Below are positions 8,679 to 15,856 of a DNA stretch of 64,000 nucleotides, in pieces (the first letter of the stretch is position 1; the number at the start of each line of letters is the position of its first letter). Source of the DNA: Pleomorphochaeta sp963678575 (GTDB lineage Bacteria > Spirochaetota > Spirochaetia > Sphaerochaetales > Sphaerochaetaceae); the NCBI GenBank assembly GCA_963678575.2, contig CAXXHV010000002.1, positions 248,001-312,000 on the forward strand. The letters are read 5' to 3'. Below the pieces are notes generated by a model. The model worked only from the letters and a program-made list of their open reading frames with translations. It did not search any database and was not told where the DNA came from. The translations under genes and the position numbers were made by a program.

Positions 8679-9173
8679 TTAAAGATCGTTAAAATAGATT
8701 GTTGTTTCTTCCCCTGATCTTTCTTTATAAGTTATTGAATTATTTAAAATACTTGCTTCAGTAATATCTTTATCGGTTACTTCAAGTAGTTTATTAAGCA
8801 AATGTCTATAAAAACAGTTGTAGTAATAATAATTGTCTTGAGGGTTTATTAAATCAAAAACAAAAAGTCCTGTTCCATAAGGTTTATAATTTATAGTACT
8901 ATTCTCAATAAGTATAAAAAGTTTTGATTTATCATCACTTATATTAATGTCTACTAGTTTTTCAAGATGATCACTTTTCTGTACTGCTTTTAAGTAGTAT
9001 AATTCTTCCCCAGGCACGGCTAAAAAGTATATTGTTTTATATGTACTATCCTGCATACAAACTGTTCCATAAGGAGTTTCATAAAGATTTACATTAGGAT
9101 GAAATGTTATTTCACAACTTGTACATGTAAATAATAATATAAAAGAAAAAATAAAGTATTTTTTTTTATTCAT
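8679..9173 (-). CDS. small surface/periplasmic lipoprotein, second copy
   Basis: Lipoprotein of 164 residues, paralogous to 4978-5484. The leader is charged then hydrophobic and ends in FTCTSCEITF, so lipidation at the SC cysteine is expected. Conserved family segments are TPYGTVCMQD, VPGEELYYLKAV, YKPYGTGLFVFDLINPQD and the terminal VTDKDITEASILNNSITYKERSGE. AGGAGT stands before the ATG. The last 20 codons and the 3' flank are almost identical in DNA to the decayed copy at 4459, pointing to recent duplication or conversion. It follows a larger lipoprotein gene on the same strand at 9 bases distance, so the two are likely one transcript. Confidence 0.7.
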   Translation of the reverse strand: MNKKKYFIFSFILLFTCTSCEITFHPNVNLYETPYGTVCMQDSTYKTIYFLAVPGEELYYLKAVQKSDHLEKLVDINISDDKSKLFILIENSTINYKPYGTGLFVFDLINPQDNYYYYNCFYRHLLNKLLEVTDKDITEASILNNSITYKERSGEETTIYFNDL

Positions 9174-9182
9174 TTGTGACTC

Positions 9183-10043
9183 CTATTGGTTATTAATTTT
9201 TTTCCAAAACCAAGGTATAAATCCGCTTTCATTTACTGCATATACTGCAAGAATAGTACTAGCTACTCCAGCTAATATAAATGATTTTTTTAAATGATAT
9301 GATATTATTCCAAAAGCAGTAGTTAATATTCCTGCTGTTACGCTTCCAACTGTAGTAAAAAAGAAATCTCCCATCTCAGAAGTTGAATCTGGATCAAAAT
9401 AGTCATAACCTTCTTTTAATAGCCCTGCTAATATTCCTAAAGCTGTAGCTATTACCAATAATGTACTTATTTTAATCCATGTTTGGAACCACTTTGCTGC
9501 ATAATATACAACACAAGCTGCAGCTGCGGTGACAGCGGCCCCTGCCATTAAATGTGAATAAAAGTCTGGTCTATCCTCAAAAATGCCTTTTGCTGTTGCG
9601 TTAGGAGTTGTCTCAATCTTTTTAGCTTGTTCATATAATTCATTATATTGCTCATCTGTTATTAATGGTTTTGCTTTTTCTAAAATTATTTTACTATCAT
9701 TTGTTATAAGAGTTGTATATATATAATCAAGATATTCTTCACCTTGTTCCTCTTTTAGTAACTCTTCAACAACTATATCAGGATTGTTTAAATAATAATC
9801 GATTTCTTCTTCAGTTAATTCTGAAGTCTCACCTTTGCTTGTATAATTTTCATTTTCAGCAATAAGATATTCTTTCATAAACTCTTTATTATCTTCAAAA
9901 GCTTGAGATACAACCTTTTTCTTAATTTCTAGATTTCTATCGCCAATAAATAATTGACAACCGCTAAAAATAAAAATTAAAAGTAAGCAAAGAACTGCTT
10001 TTAAATAAAATTTTGTGTGATTTAATAAAACTTTTTTTGTCAG
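9183..10043 (-). CDS. lipoprotein with C-terminal membrane helices, unusual start
   Basis: An internal ATG at 9878 would give 231 residues with no leader, but the same frame runs upstream through a clear lipoprotein signal (CLLLIFIFSGCQ). No ATG, GTG or TTG precedes that signal; the only plausible initiator is a CTG at 10043 placed six bases after AGAGG. I therefore extend the gene to 10043 (286 residues), with the start uncertain. After the lipidated Cys comes an acidic helical region (SELTEEEIDYYLNNPD) and then three to four hydrophobic helices (about residues 165-280) unusual for a lipoprotein. No family is recognised. It is probably co-transcribed with 8679-9173. Confidence 0.5.
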   Translation of the reverse strand: MTKKVLLNHTKFYLKAVLCLLLIFIFSGCQLFIGDRNLEIKKKVVSQAFEDNKEFMKEYLIAENENYTSKGETSELTEEEIDYYLNNPDIVVEELLKEEQGEEYLDYIYTTLITNDSKIILEKAKPLITDEQYNELYEQAKKIETTPNATAKGIFEDRPDFYSHLMAGAAVTAAAACVVYYAAKWFQTWIKISTLLVIATALGILAGLLKEGYDYFDPDSTSEMGDFFFTTVGSVTAGILTTAFGIISYHLKKSFILAGVASTILAVYAVNESGFIPWFWKKINNQ

Positions 10044-10203
10044 GGTAACCTCTTTTTTAGTAAAACTTTTTGAGAATAAATGTTGAAATTGAAATGTGAA
10101 AAATAATTAAATTTTGTGCAAGAAAATATAAATTATTTATAGATTGTTAACTAATTTTAATGGAAGTTTTTAATTGTTGTCAAATAGAAATTAGTATTAT
10201 AAT

Positions 10204-10236
10204 AAAAAAACTTCATAAAAATTAATTTATGAAGTT
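10204..10236 (-). terminator. rho-independent terminator after barrel-like gene
   Basis: Arms AACTTCATAAA (10209-10219) and TTTATGAAGTT (10226-10236) form an 11-bp stem, followed on the minus strand by seven T. It ends the transcript of the gene at 10282-10911. Confidence 0.8.
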
Positions 10237-10281
10237 AATGTTTATTTTCCCATTAAATACTTTTAAGTTTAATTTTCCTTT

Positions 10282-10911
10282 TTACATTTTATATGTAAAT
10301 AGAGCAAAAGCATTAGCTCCAGCTCCAAAGAAATGTTCAGTAAATTCTGAAGTTTCACCTAATGAGTTTTTATAATTTGCCCATTCAATGAAATCTGTTG
10401 CAGCATGCAGACCTATATCAAAATATGCGTTGGGGCTAAACTGGGTTTTAATTCCTAATAAAGTTCCAATACCCCCTTCAACATTAAACATGGCAAAATT
10501 GTCAGTGGTTATTAATGTAACATTTAAATGAATCCCTGCACCAACATATGATGCTGTGTTTTCAGAAATAGGTTCTCTAAATAATGAACCAACTGTGAAA
10601 TTTGTAATATATGAAGTATTAAAATCAGTAATTTGAATTCCCGATGTAATAAATTCAAGAGGGAAAAGTACATTTAAATTTGAAAAAATAGATAAGTTTT
10701 TTTCTTTGTCAATTGTATCTTCACCAAGCAAAGAGATTGATGGACCGTGAATAATTGAAGCATTATTATCATCAAAAGGATTTGACACATAATATCCATA
10801 TCCAGGACCAATACTAAAATAGTGATCTTGTTTCTCTTTTTCTGCTTCCTTTGCAAATAGAGTTCCAATTGTAATCAAGCCGACAACCATGAAAAGTGCA
10901 AGTTTTTTCAT
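10282..10911 (-). CDS. barrel-like exported protein, paralogue of the gene at 5541
   Basis: Exported protein of 209 residues with a signal peptide cleaved about after GTLFA and a charged mature start (KEAEKEKQDHYFSIGPGYGYY). It shares with the 5541-6164 protein the order of glycine-rich strands: FSIGPGYGYYV, a central AGIHLNVTLIT, VEGGIGTLLGIKTQF, FDIGLHAATDF and a last strand FALFTYKM. The pattern of alternating hydrophobic residues suggests an outer-membrane or surface barrel of about eight strands. AAGGAG precedes the ATG and the terminator at 10204-10236 closes the transcript. Function is not recognised; the pairing of this family with the small lipoprotein family occurs twice in this region. 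Confidence 0.6.
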   Translation of the reverse strand: MKKLALFMVVGLITIGTLFAKEAEKEKQDHYFSIGPGYGYYVSNPFDDNNASIIHGPSISLLGEDTIDKEKNLSIFSNLNVLFPLEFITSGIQITDFNTSYITNFTVGSLFREPISENTASYVGAGIHLNVTLITTDNFAMFNVEGGIGTLLGIKTQFSPNAYFDIGLHAATDFIEWANYKNSLGETSEFTEHFFGAGANAFALFTYKM

Positions 10912-11086
10912 TTGTTTCTCCTTTGTGTTTTCTTTAGTATAATGGAAGTTTTTATATAAACCAACAAAAATTTAATTTGTGATTTGTTATTGTAAATAAT
11001 CTTGTTTAATTGAAGCTATTATCAATGATTTCATATTCGTGGTTATTAATTTTTGAATCTATTACAATTCTTAATATATTTTAGAG

Positions 11087-11340
11087 TTAAAGTTCTTTTT
11101 CAATATCTAGAGCTTTTTCATAGTCCTTTTTTCAAAATATAAGTCATATAATTTATTTGAAGTTCTAAATATAATGACTACTAATTGGTTCTGAAATGTT
11201 AAACGTATTAGATTTTGCATTTTTTAATTGAAAAATAGAATCTTGTCTTTTTGCAAATTCTTTTAAATCAGAATTATTTTTCGTAAATATTAAATATTTT
11301 TATAGCTTTCTAAATTTTTTGTATTTAAGATAATGATTGG
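11087..11340 (-). pseudogene. coding relic, unrecognised
   Basis: The 466-base spacer between 10911 and 11378 has no intact gene, but its minus strand contains coding-like pieces in different frames: LKEFAKRQDSIFQLKNAKS, then TSNKLYDLYFEK, then DYEKALDIEKEL before a stop at 11087. The last piece resembles a TPR-type helix. This is best read as a degraded gene with at least two frameshifts. No assignment is possible. Confidence 0.3.
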
Positions 11341-11377
11341 GGAACATTTTTTTACACAAACCTTTAAAAAATATAAA

Positions 11378-12130
11378 TTAATTAATATTTAATAATTTTT
11401 TTAGATAATTTTCATTTAACAAATGTACCCCGACAAACTCTCCATTTAGAAAAACGGAGTAGTTATTGAAAACAGATGGAACATTTTTTGCTGCCTCAAG
11501 AGTATCAATTTTTATTAAATTTAATTTAATATTATTATTTTTACAGAAAGTATTTACTTCTTTTATACAATTGTTAATATATGGGCATTGTGGAGAATAA
11601 TATATTCTCAATCCTTCTTCTCTTATAATATTATTATTTTTTGCTGCAGGAGATAATTTTGGAATATTTCTATCAGTAATTTTGTAAGCTAGTAATAAAT
11701 AATCATCTATTTGGTCAACAATTTCAAAATTATATTTTTTTAAAAATTTATAATCAGATAAAAAAGGTTTTTTCTTTAAAGATGAAATTATGCAAATTCC
11801 ATCTTTGTTTTGTTTTTTTGCATTTTCAATTGTTTTTTCAATTAATGCTTTACCATGACCTTTATTTTTATAGCTTCCAGATACCCAAAGACAATGGATA
11901 TAGAAATAATTTTTACCAAATACAGATGCCCAAGCGTTTTCAATGTTTGTATATTCTACAAAAACTTTTCCTTTCACATTTAATTTAGTAAAAGTATGTC
12001 CTTTTGTTAATTCACATTTAATCCATTGTTTCTTTTCAATTACACCTTGTTGATGTTTTTTATCAGAAATTGCACAACAGATATGCTCTTTATTAATATT
12101 CTCAGTGTTTAATGTTATGTATTGATCCAT
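11378..12130 (-). CDS. GNAT acetyltransferase with YoaP-type thioredoxin-like domain
   Basis: Two-domain enzyme of 250 residues. Residues about 65-155 are a GNAT acetyltransferase (IHCLWVSGSYKNKGHGKALI is the acetyl-CoA loop). Residues about 170-250 match the YoaP-type C-terminus: a thioredoxin-like segment with YYSPQCPYINNC, a CxxxxxC arrangement, and the end PSVFNNYSVFLNGEFVG. The substrate of this family is not established. GGAG precedes the ATG. It lies 56 bases downstream of the WYL regulator on the same strand, and an inverted repeat in between overlaps the regulator's end, so partial read-through is likely. Confidence 0.8.
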   Translation of the reverse strand: MDQYITLNTENINKEHICCAISDKKHQQGVIEKKQWIKCELTKGHTFTKLNVKGKVFVEYTNIENAWASVFGKNYFYIHCLWVSGSYKNKGHGKALIEKTIENAKKQNKDGICIISSLKKKPFLSDYKFLKKYNFEIVDQIDDYLLLAYKITDRNIPKLSPAAKNNNIIREEGLRIYYSPQCPYINNCIKEVNTFCKNNNIKLNLIKIDTLEAAKNVPSVFNNYSVFLNGEFVGVHLLNENYLKKLLNIN

Positions 12131-12160
12131 ATTTTCTCCTTTTTTCTTAATTATAAAACA

Positions 12161-12190
12161 TTAAAGATGACAACATCATGTCATCTTTAA
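12161..12190 (-). terminator. 12-bp hairpin at the end of the WYL gene
   Basis: Arms 12161-12172 and 12179-12190 are perfectly complementary (TTAAAGATGACA type) with a 6-nt loop. The hairpin overlaps the WYL stop codon and lacks a strong T-run, so it is more likely an attenuator or mRNA stabiliser between the two genes than a full terminator. Confidence 0.5.
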
Positions 12191-13071
12191 ATATTATTTA
12201 TAGCTTTTTTTAGAAAATTTTTTAATTCAATTTTTAGAAATTCTGGTTTAACAATCTGAACTTCTCCTAAAAGACTTGATAAGAAACTGTAGATCCATTT
12301 GTCATAGATAATCTTTGTTTTAACTGTAATTGTTTTATCAGAATTTATAGTGATGTCTCTTGCATTAAATTCATCAAAAGCTCTAAAAGCACTATTTTGA
12401 TTAAATAATAGCTCTATTTCAATTTGCTTGCTATCAATAAATTCATTATCTAAATTTACTTTTTTATCATATACTTGAGTGTTTATTTTATGAGTAGATT
12501 TGATATTTGTTATTCTATTTAATTTGAATAATCTATAATCTTTTTTTAAATTACAAAAACTATAAATATACCAACAATTTTGACGAAAATAGAGGCAAAG
12601 AGGGATTATTTCTCTTTTTGTTATTTTACTATTTGCTCCATAATAAGAAATATTTAAGATTTCATTATTAAAGATAGCTTTTTTTATAATTTCAAATTTT
12701 AAGTCTTTATTTAAATCAGACCATTTATTTAGGTTAATATCTATCCATTGTTGAGTTTTTTCATTAAATATTGCTTTTACTTTATTTATTAAAAATTCAT
12801 CATTTATATTAAAATTTTCGAGTGAATATATTATTTGTTTTTTTTCATCATTAGAGAAAAGGGCACTATTAATCTTATAATTTTCCAGTAGTGAAATACC
12901 TCCATTTTTACCTTTTGTTGTGATTATTGGAAATTCAGCAAGGCATAATGTTTCTATATCTCTATAAATTGTTCTTTTTGATACTTCAAATTTTTGAGCT
13001 AGTTCATTTGCACTAATCTTATTTTTATTTAATAAAATAAAAATTATTTGAATTAATCTATCTGTTTTCAT
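12187..13071 (-). CDS. WYL-domain transcriptional regulator
   Basis: Regulator of the DeoR/YafY type, 294 residues. Residues 1-60 are a winged helix (ISANELAQKFEVSKRTIYRD); residues about 135-210 form the WYL domain (ILNISYYGAN, then CWYIYSFCNLKKDYRLFKLNRI), and the C-terminal WCX part ends at the stop. Such proteins bind nucleic acids or nucleotide-like ligands through the WYL pocket and often govern stress or defence genes. It precedes the GNAT-YoaP gene, the most probable target or partner. AGGATG precedes the ATG; no operator could be read with confidence. Confidence 0.85.
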   Translation of the reverse strand: MKTDRLIQIIFILLNKNKISANELAQKFEVSKRTIYRDIETLCLAEFPIITTKGKNGGISLLENYKINSALFSNDEKKQIIYSLENFNINDEFLINKVKAIFNEKTQQWIDINLNKWSDLNKDLKFEIIKKAIFNNEILNISYYGANSKITKREIIPLCLYFRQNCWYIYSFCNLKKDYRLFKLNRITNIKSTHKINTQVYDKKVNLDNEFIDSKQIEIELLFNQNSAFRAFDEFNARDITINSDKTITVKTKIIYDKWIYSFLSSLLGEVQIVKPEFLKIELKNFLKKAINNI

Positions 13072-13292
13072 AAAACATCCTATTATTGATAATGAATTAT
13101 AGCATATTAATTTTATTCTTTTTATTTTTATAATAATGAGTTTCTGACTTTTTTTTATTGAAAAGGAAAAATAATATGATAAATAGAATTTGTGATAAAT
13201 TTTGATGACAGACTTATAGAAATATTATAGATATTAAAATTTAATGAAATATAAAAATTGTTTAAATTTATTTTTAAACAGTAAACAAAGGA

Positions 13293-13409
13293 TTAACCAT
13301 TTAAAATAATATATATTTTATATTTTTGTAAAAGCATCATTACTATTATTAGTAATAGAATTATTACAGCTACAGGGCCTAAGTTGTTTGCAATTGATAA
13401 AAAATCCAT
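13293..13409 (-). CDS. 38-residue single-pass membrane peptide
   Basis: Small ORF starting MDFLSIANNLG, followed by one strongly hydrophobic helix (PVAVIILLLIIVMMLL) and a basic tail QKYKIYIILNG. AAGGAG lies just upstream, in the 3' arm of a hairpin (13420-13450) resembling the one ahead of the holin gene. It follows the overlapping gene pair by about 60 bases on the same strand. Size and topology recall tiny holin or holin-modulating peptides of phage lysis cassettes, but a generic membrane peptide cannot be excluded. Confidence 0.5.
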   Translation of the reverse strand: MDFLSIANNLGPVAVIILLLIIVMMLLQKYKIYIILNG

Positions 13410-13469
13410 CCCTAAATTTCTCCTTTGATTAATAGTATCAAAAAGGGGAGAGGTAAAATAAAACCCCGC

Positions 13470-13922
13470 TTAATGCGAGGTTAGAAGTTTATAAATACAT
13501 ATTACTGATAATATTGCTATGCCTACTGTTAGGGCTTTATTTTGGTTCTCCAGACTCTTAATTGTCTTGTCCGTTTCTTTTTTGTAATTCTTGAATAATG
13601 TCAAGGTTTTCTCTGTTGAGGTCTCCAATGTTTTCTGAATCGCCTGAACTTCCTCTAACTCCTGTTTCAATATTGGAAAGTCCAGTTTCAATTGATTTAA
13701 CTCTGGTTTCATTTTCTCCAATTCTGTCACTGATAGAGTTAATTTTGTTATTTGCTTTTCTTGTAAGCTCTCTATTTCTAATGAATTCATTTTCAATTTC
13801 AGTAGCAGCTCTTGAGTGCTCAATTCCTGAAGACTTTCTCCTGGTAAAGAATTTAGTGATAAAAACAGTAGAAATAATAGAGATAATCCAAGGTATAAAG
13901 GCTTTAATCTTTTTCCACACAT
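13470..13922 (-). CDS. exported coiled-coil protein overlapping another gene (spanin-like, frame A)
   Basis: 150-residue frame beginning at ATG 13922, five bases after an AGAGG site. It has an N-terminal hydrophobic export signal (LGLSLLFLLFLSL), a leucine-heptad coiled coil across the middle (QITKLTLSVTELEKMKPELN and on) and a C-terminal membrane helix (LTVGIAILSVICIYKLL). It fully covers the 120-codon gene in the alternate frame starting two bases later. The last 29 codons lie beyond the partner's stop and keep coding character. N-terminal export signal plus C-terminal anchor with a coiled coil between resembles a spanin, though no lipobox cysteine is visible. Whether both frames are translated is unproven. 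Confidence 0.5.
   Translation of the reverse strand: MCGKRLKPLYLGLSLLFLLFLSLNSLPGESLQELSTQELLLKLKMNSLEIESLQEKQITKLTLSVTELEKMKPELNQLKLDFPILKQELEEVQAIQKTLETSTEKTLTLFKNYKKETDKTIKSLENQNKALTVGIAILSVICIYKLLTSH
13558..13920 (-). CDS. membrane-anchored coiled-coil protein nested in another gene (Rz-like, frame B)
   Basis: 120-residue frame from GTG 13920, two bases after the ATG of the longer frame and served by the same AGAGG site (the starts overlap as ATGTG). Residues 8-25 form one membrane helix (FIPWIISIISTVFITKFF); the rest is hydrophilic with a coiled coil (FIRNRELTRKANNKINSI, then SIETGLSNIETG). This is the topology of inner-membrane spanins such as lambda Rz. Its codons end mostly in A or T as in the rest of the window, so on codon use this frame looks the more ordinary of the two. 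It lies directly after the holin frame, supporting a lysis cassette. Confidence 0.55.
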   Translation of the reverse strand: MWKKIKAFIPWIISIISTVFITKFFTRRKSSGIEHSRAATEIENEFIRNRELTRKANNKINSISDRIGENETRVKSIETGLSNIETGVRGSSGDSENIGDLNRENLDIIQELQKRNGQDN

Positions 13923-13924
13923 TT

Positions 13925-14223
13925 TTACCTCTTTATTCTTACGGTATCGTAAAGTCCCATAGATATAAAAGAAACAATAGATCCTTGAATTATTCCATAC
14001 ATTACAATTGCATCAAATATTAAAAGAGATCCTTTATTAGTGCTATAGAAGAAACCTATAAGGGTTGAAAAGACAACAGCTATAAACCATATATAAAATG
14101 GAATATGAGCTGTTGATTTGATAAATGATTTATTCTTATCTTTAGTAGCTTTTTTAAAATGATTCCAATGCTATTTAAGAATGGAATAAGAATAAGTAAA
14201 ATTGGATTAATATATTTTTCCAT
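13925..14223 (-). CDS. phage holin-like protein read through a -1 frameshift
   Basis: From ATG 14223 (GGAGG seven bases upstream) the zero frame reads MEKYINPILLILIPFLNS, reaches Lys24-Lys25 and stops at 14080-14082 after 47 codons. At codons 24-25 the heptamer A AAA AAG (14155-14149) is in the exact phase of the dnaX slippery site. A -1 shift there continues into ATKDKNKSFIKSTAHIPFYI, two more hydrophobic helices and a stop at 13925, giving 99 residues with three membrane helices and an end ISMGLYDTVRIKR typical of small phage holins. The frame ends three bases before the next gene. It is either programmed recoding or a one-base mutation in an A6 run; the sequence alone cannot decide. Confidence 0.55.
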
Positions 14224-14228
14224 AAAAA

Positions 14229-14263
14229 ATCCTCCTATTTGAATTGTATCAAAATGGGAGGAT
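14229..14263 (-). promoter_or_regulatory. terminator-like hairpin that contains the holin ribosome site
   Basis: Arms 14229-14240 and 14252-14263 form a 12-bp stem (one G-T pair) followed on the minus strand by six T and then the holin ATG. The 3' arm contains the GGAGG used by the holin. The element would end the upstream transcript and, in read-through RNA, hide the ribosome site. Confidence 0.6.
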
Positions 14264-14275
14264 GTGAAATTTCAA

Positions 14276-14782
14276 TCAAAATTTAAATATTATATCTATT
14301 TGCTGTATTGTAGAAATTATTACATAAGAAATGAGCCCAACCAATAAAGTAGCATGAAAGAGATTTATGTAAAGAAATGGCCAAGGAATTTTAATTTCTA
14401 AAAAAATACAATAAATTGTTGAAAAAGCACACCAATATATTATTCTTTTTAAATTTTTTCTGAAGCGTGTATAGAATCCCCCTTCATCAGTAAAAAAACG
14501 ATATCTAGATATGAGATGTAGATAAAGTTTTTTATTCTCAGTTTTAAGAGTTTTTTCAGGTCGATTTAAATAACTTGTTGCAAGAGCTTGAATTATACCA
14601 AGTAAAGAAAATAATCCAGCAATGAAACAAAGAAAAAATTGAATTCCAATGCTTTTTATTGAATATAATATTTCATTAATATTTGCAATAGTACTATATT
14701 TTTTTGTAATAATAAGGAATATTAATGATATTATAAGTGCATAAAATAAAGGACATAGCCAATCTTTCGTTTTCCCTTTCAT
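14276..14782 (-). CDS. four-helix membrane protein, unrecognised
   Basis: 168-residue integral membrane protein with hydrophobic helices at about 10-28, 45-65, 112-130 and 137-160. A basic stretch RYRFFTDEGGFYTRFRKNLKR between helices 2 and 3 should be cytosolic. GGAGG precedes the ATG. It is the last gene of a five-gene minus-strand block starting at 18194, 59 bases after the preceding gene. No family is recognised. In such a block it could be a membrane effector, but this is position-based inference. Its 3' flank shares the GAAATTTCAAT repeat with the lipoprotein genes at 4459 and 8679. Confidence 0.6.
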   Translation of the reverse strand: MKGKTKDWLCPLFYALIISLIFLIITKKYSTIANINEILYSIKSIGIQFFLCFIAGLFSLLGIIQALATSYLNRPEKTLKTENKKLYLHLISRYRFFTDEGGFYTRFRKNLKRIIYWCAFSTIYCIFLEIKIPWPFLYINLFHATLLVGLISYVIISTIQQIDIIFKF

Positions 14783-14841
14783 TTTTTATTCCTCCTTATA
14801 TCTAATAATATAATAAAAATCTTAATTGTGCTTTAAAAATA

Positions 14842-15819
14842 TTATACTACTATTTCAGATAATCTTTTTTCATACTCATCATGCATAGTTTCTAATATTA
14901 TTCTAGCAGGAACATTTTTCCCTTCATAAGTAACTGTTGTTTTATATAACATTTTATCATTTAATAAATCAACAAGATGAAATTGTTTTTCACTATCTAT
15001 CCCTTCGATTCTTAAATAATTATTATCTATTTTTTTCATGTTTGGGAGAATCTTTTTACAAATATCTTTTAAGGTTGGTATATTTAAAGACCCATTGCGT
15101 TTTGGAGTAATCCTAATATTGATATTTGATCCATTTAAGGCATCTCCCAATTCTTCGAAGTAAGATAATGAGTCTTTTGATTTAATATAATCGTAACCTG
15201 ATTCGTTGCTTCTAATAAATTTTGCATTAAATGATTTAATTATTGTTAAATTATTTAATCTTTCTTTTGGATCAAGATTTAGAATTGGGGCTAGAAAAAA
15301 CCTTGTAGAATTATTAGTGTTTATTCTACGGTATTGTTTTAAATTCCCATTTTGGAATAAAAAATTTGTTAAATATTGTTGAAATGATGAAATAGAGCCA
15401 ACAAAACGGTTATTTAATAGTAAAAGGGTACCACTTTCTTTATGAATTAAGAAATATGTGACCTCCATTAAATTTCCATCAATTTCAATAGGATTCAATT
15501 CTAATTTATTTTCATTTTCTATACTGCTATAAGGTAGTGCTACATCTCTTTTATGCATAAATGCTCCTGTAACATAACCCTCAAAATTAACTAAGGATAA
15601 ACCTGTTAATCCTTTTTCTAAATCAGATTTAAAAACAATTGTTCTTTCATCTCCTTCTTTTCCCCATAATCTATCATCTAATTGAATATCTTTTAAATAT
15701 TCAATAAAAGTGATGAAATCATCAGGATTAAGATCTTTAGAATCTTCATTAATACCATCATTTGTTTGGATACGATAAAAATAACATGTTAAATTTTTAC
15801 TTTTTGTTTTTTCTCTCAT
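14842..15819 (-). CDS. hypothetical protein, DUF6731/DUF4747-like pattern
   Basis: Cytosolic protein of 325 residues. The start YFYRIQTNDGI, a central TYFLIHKESGTLLLLNN and a later block on SFNAKFI recall the layout of uncharacterised families (DUF6731, DUF4747) that begin with a YFRI strand and carry a strand reporting on a 'hxNxxG' hairpin; the match is a memory-based impression and weak. GGAG precedes the ATG. It lies 37 bases from the preceding gene and 59 from the following membrane protein. No catalytic motif is evident. Such families recur in prophage cargo and defence-like loci, which agrees with the neighbours here. Confidence 0.45.
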   Translation of the reverse strand: MREKTKSKNLTCYFYRIQTNDGINEDSKDLNPDDFITFIEYLKDIQLDDRLWGKEGDERTIVFKSDLEKGLTGLSLVNFEGYVTGAFMHKRDVALPYSSIENENKLELNPIEIDGNLMEVTYFLIHKESGTLLLLNNRFVGSISSFQQYLTNFLFQNGNLKQYRRINTNNSTRFFLAPILNLDPKERLNNLTIIKSFNAKFIRSNESGYDYIKSKDSLSYFEELGDALNGSNINIRITPKRNGSLNIPTLKDICKKILPNMKKIDNNYLRIEGIDSEKQFHLVDLLNDKMLYKTTVTYEGKNVPARIILETMHDEYEKRLSEIVV

Positions 15820-15856
15820 TGATTTTTTCTCCTTTTGTTTAAATCAAAAAATAATT

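Noticed and set aside
13598..14023. 141-codon plus-strand frame across the lysis-like genes
   Set aside because: Antisense to two overlapping minus frames that have ribosome sites and sensible topology; itself without a ribosome site.
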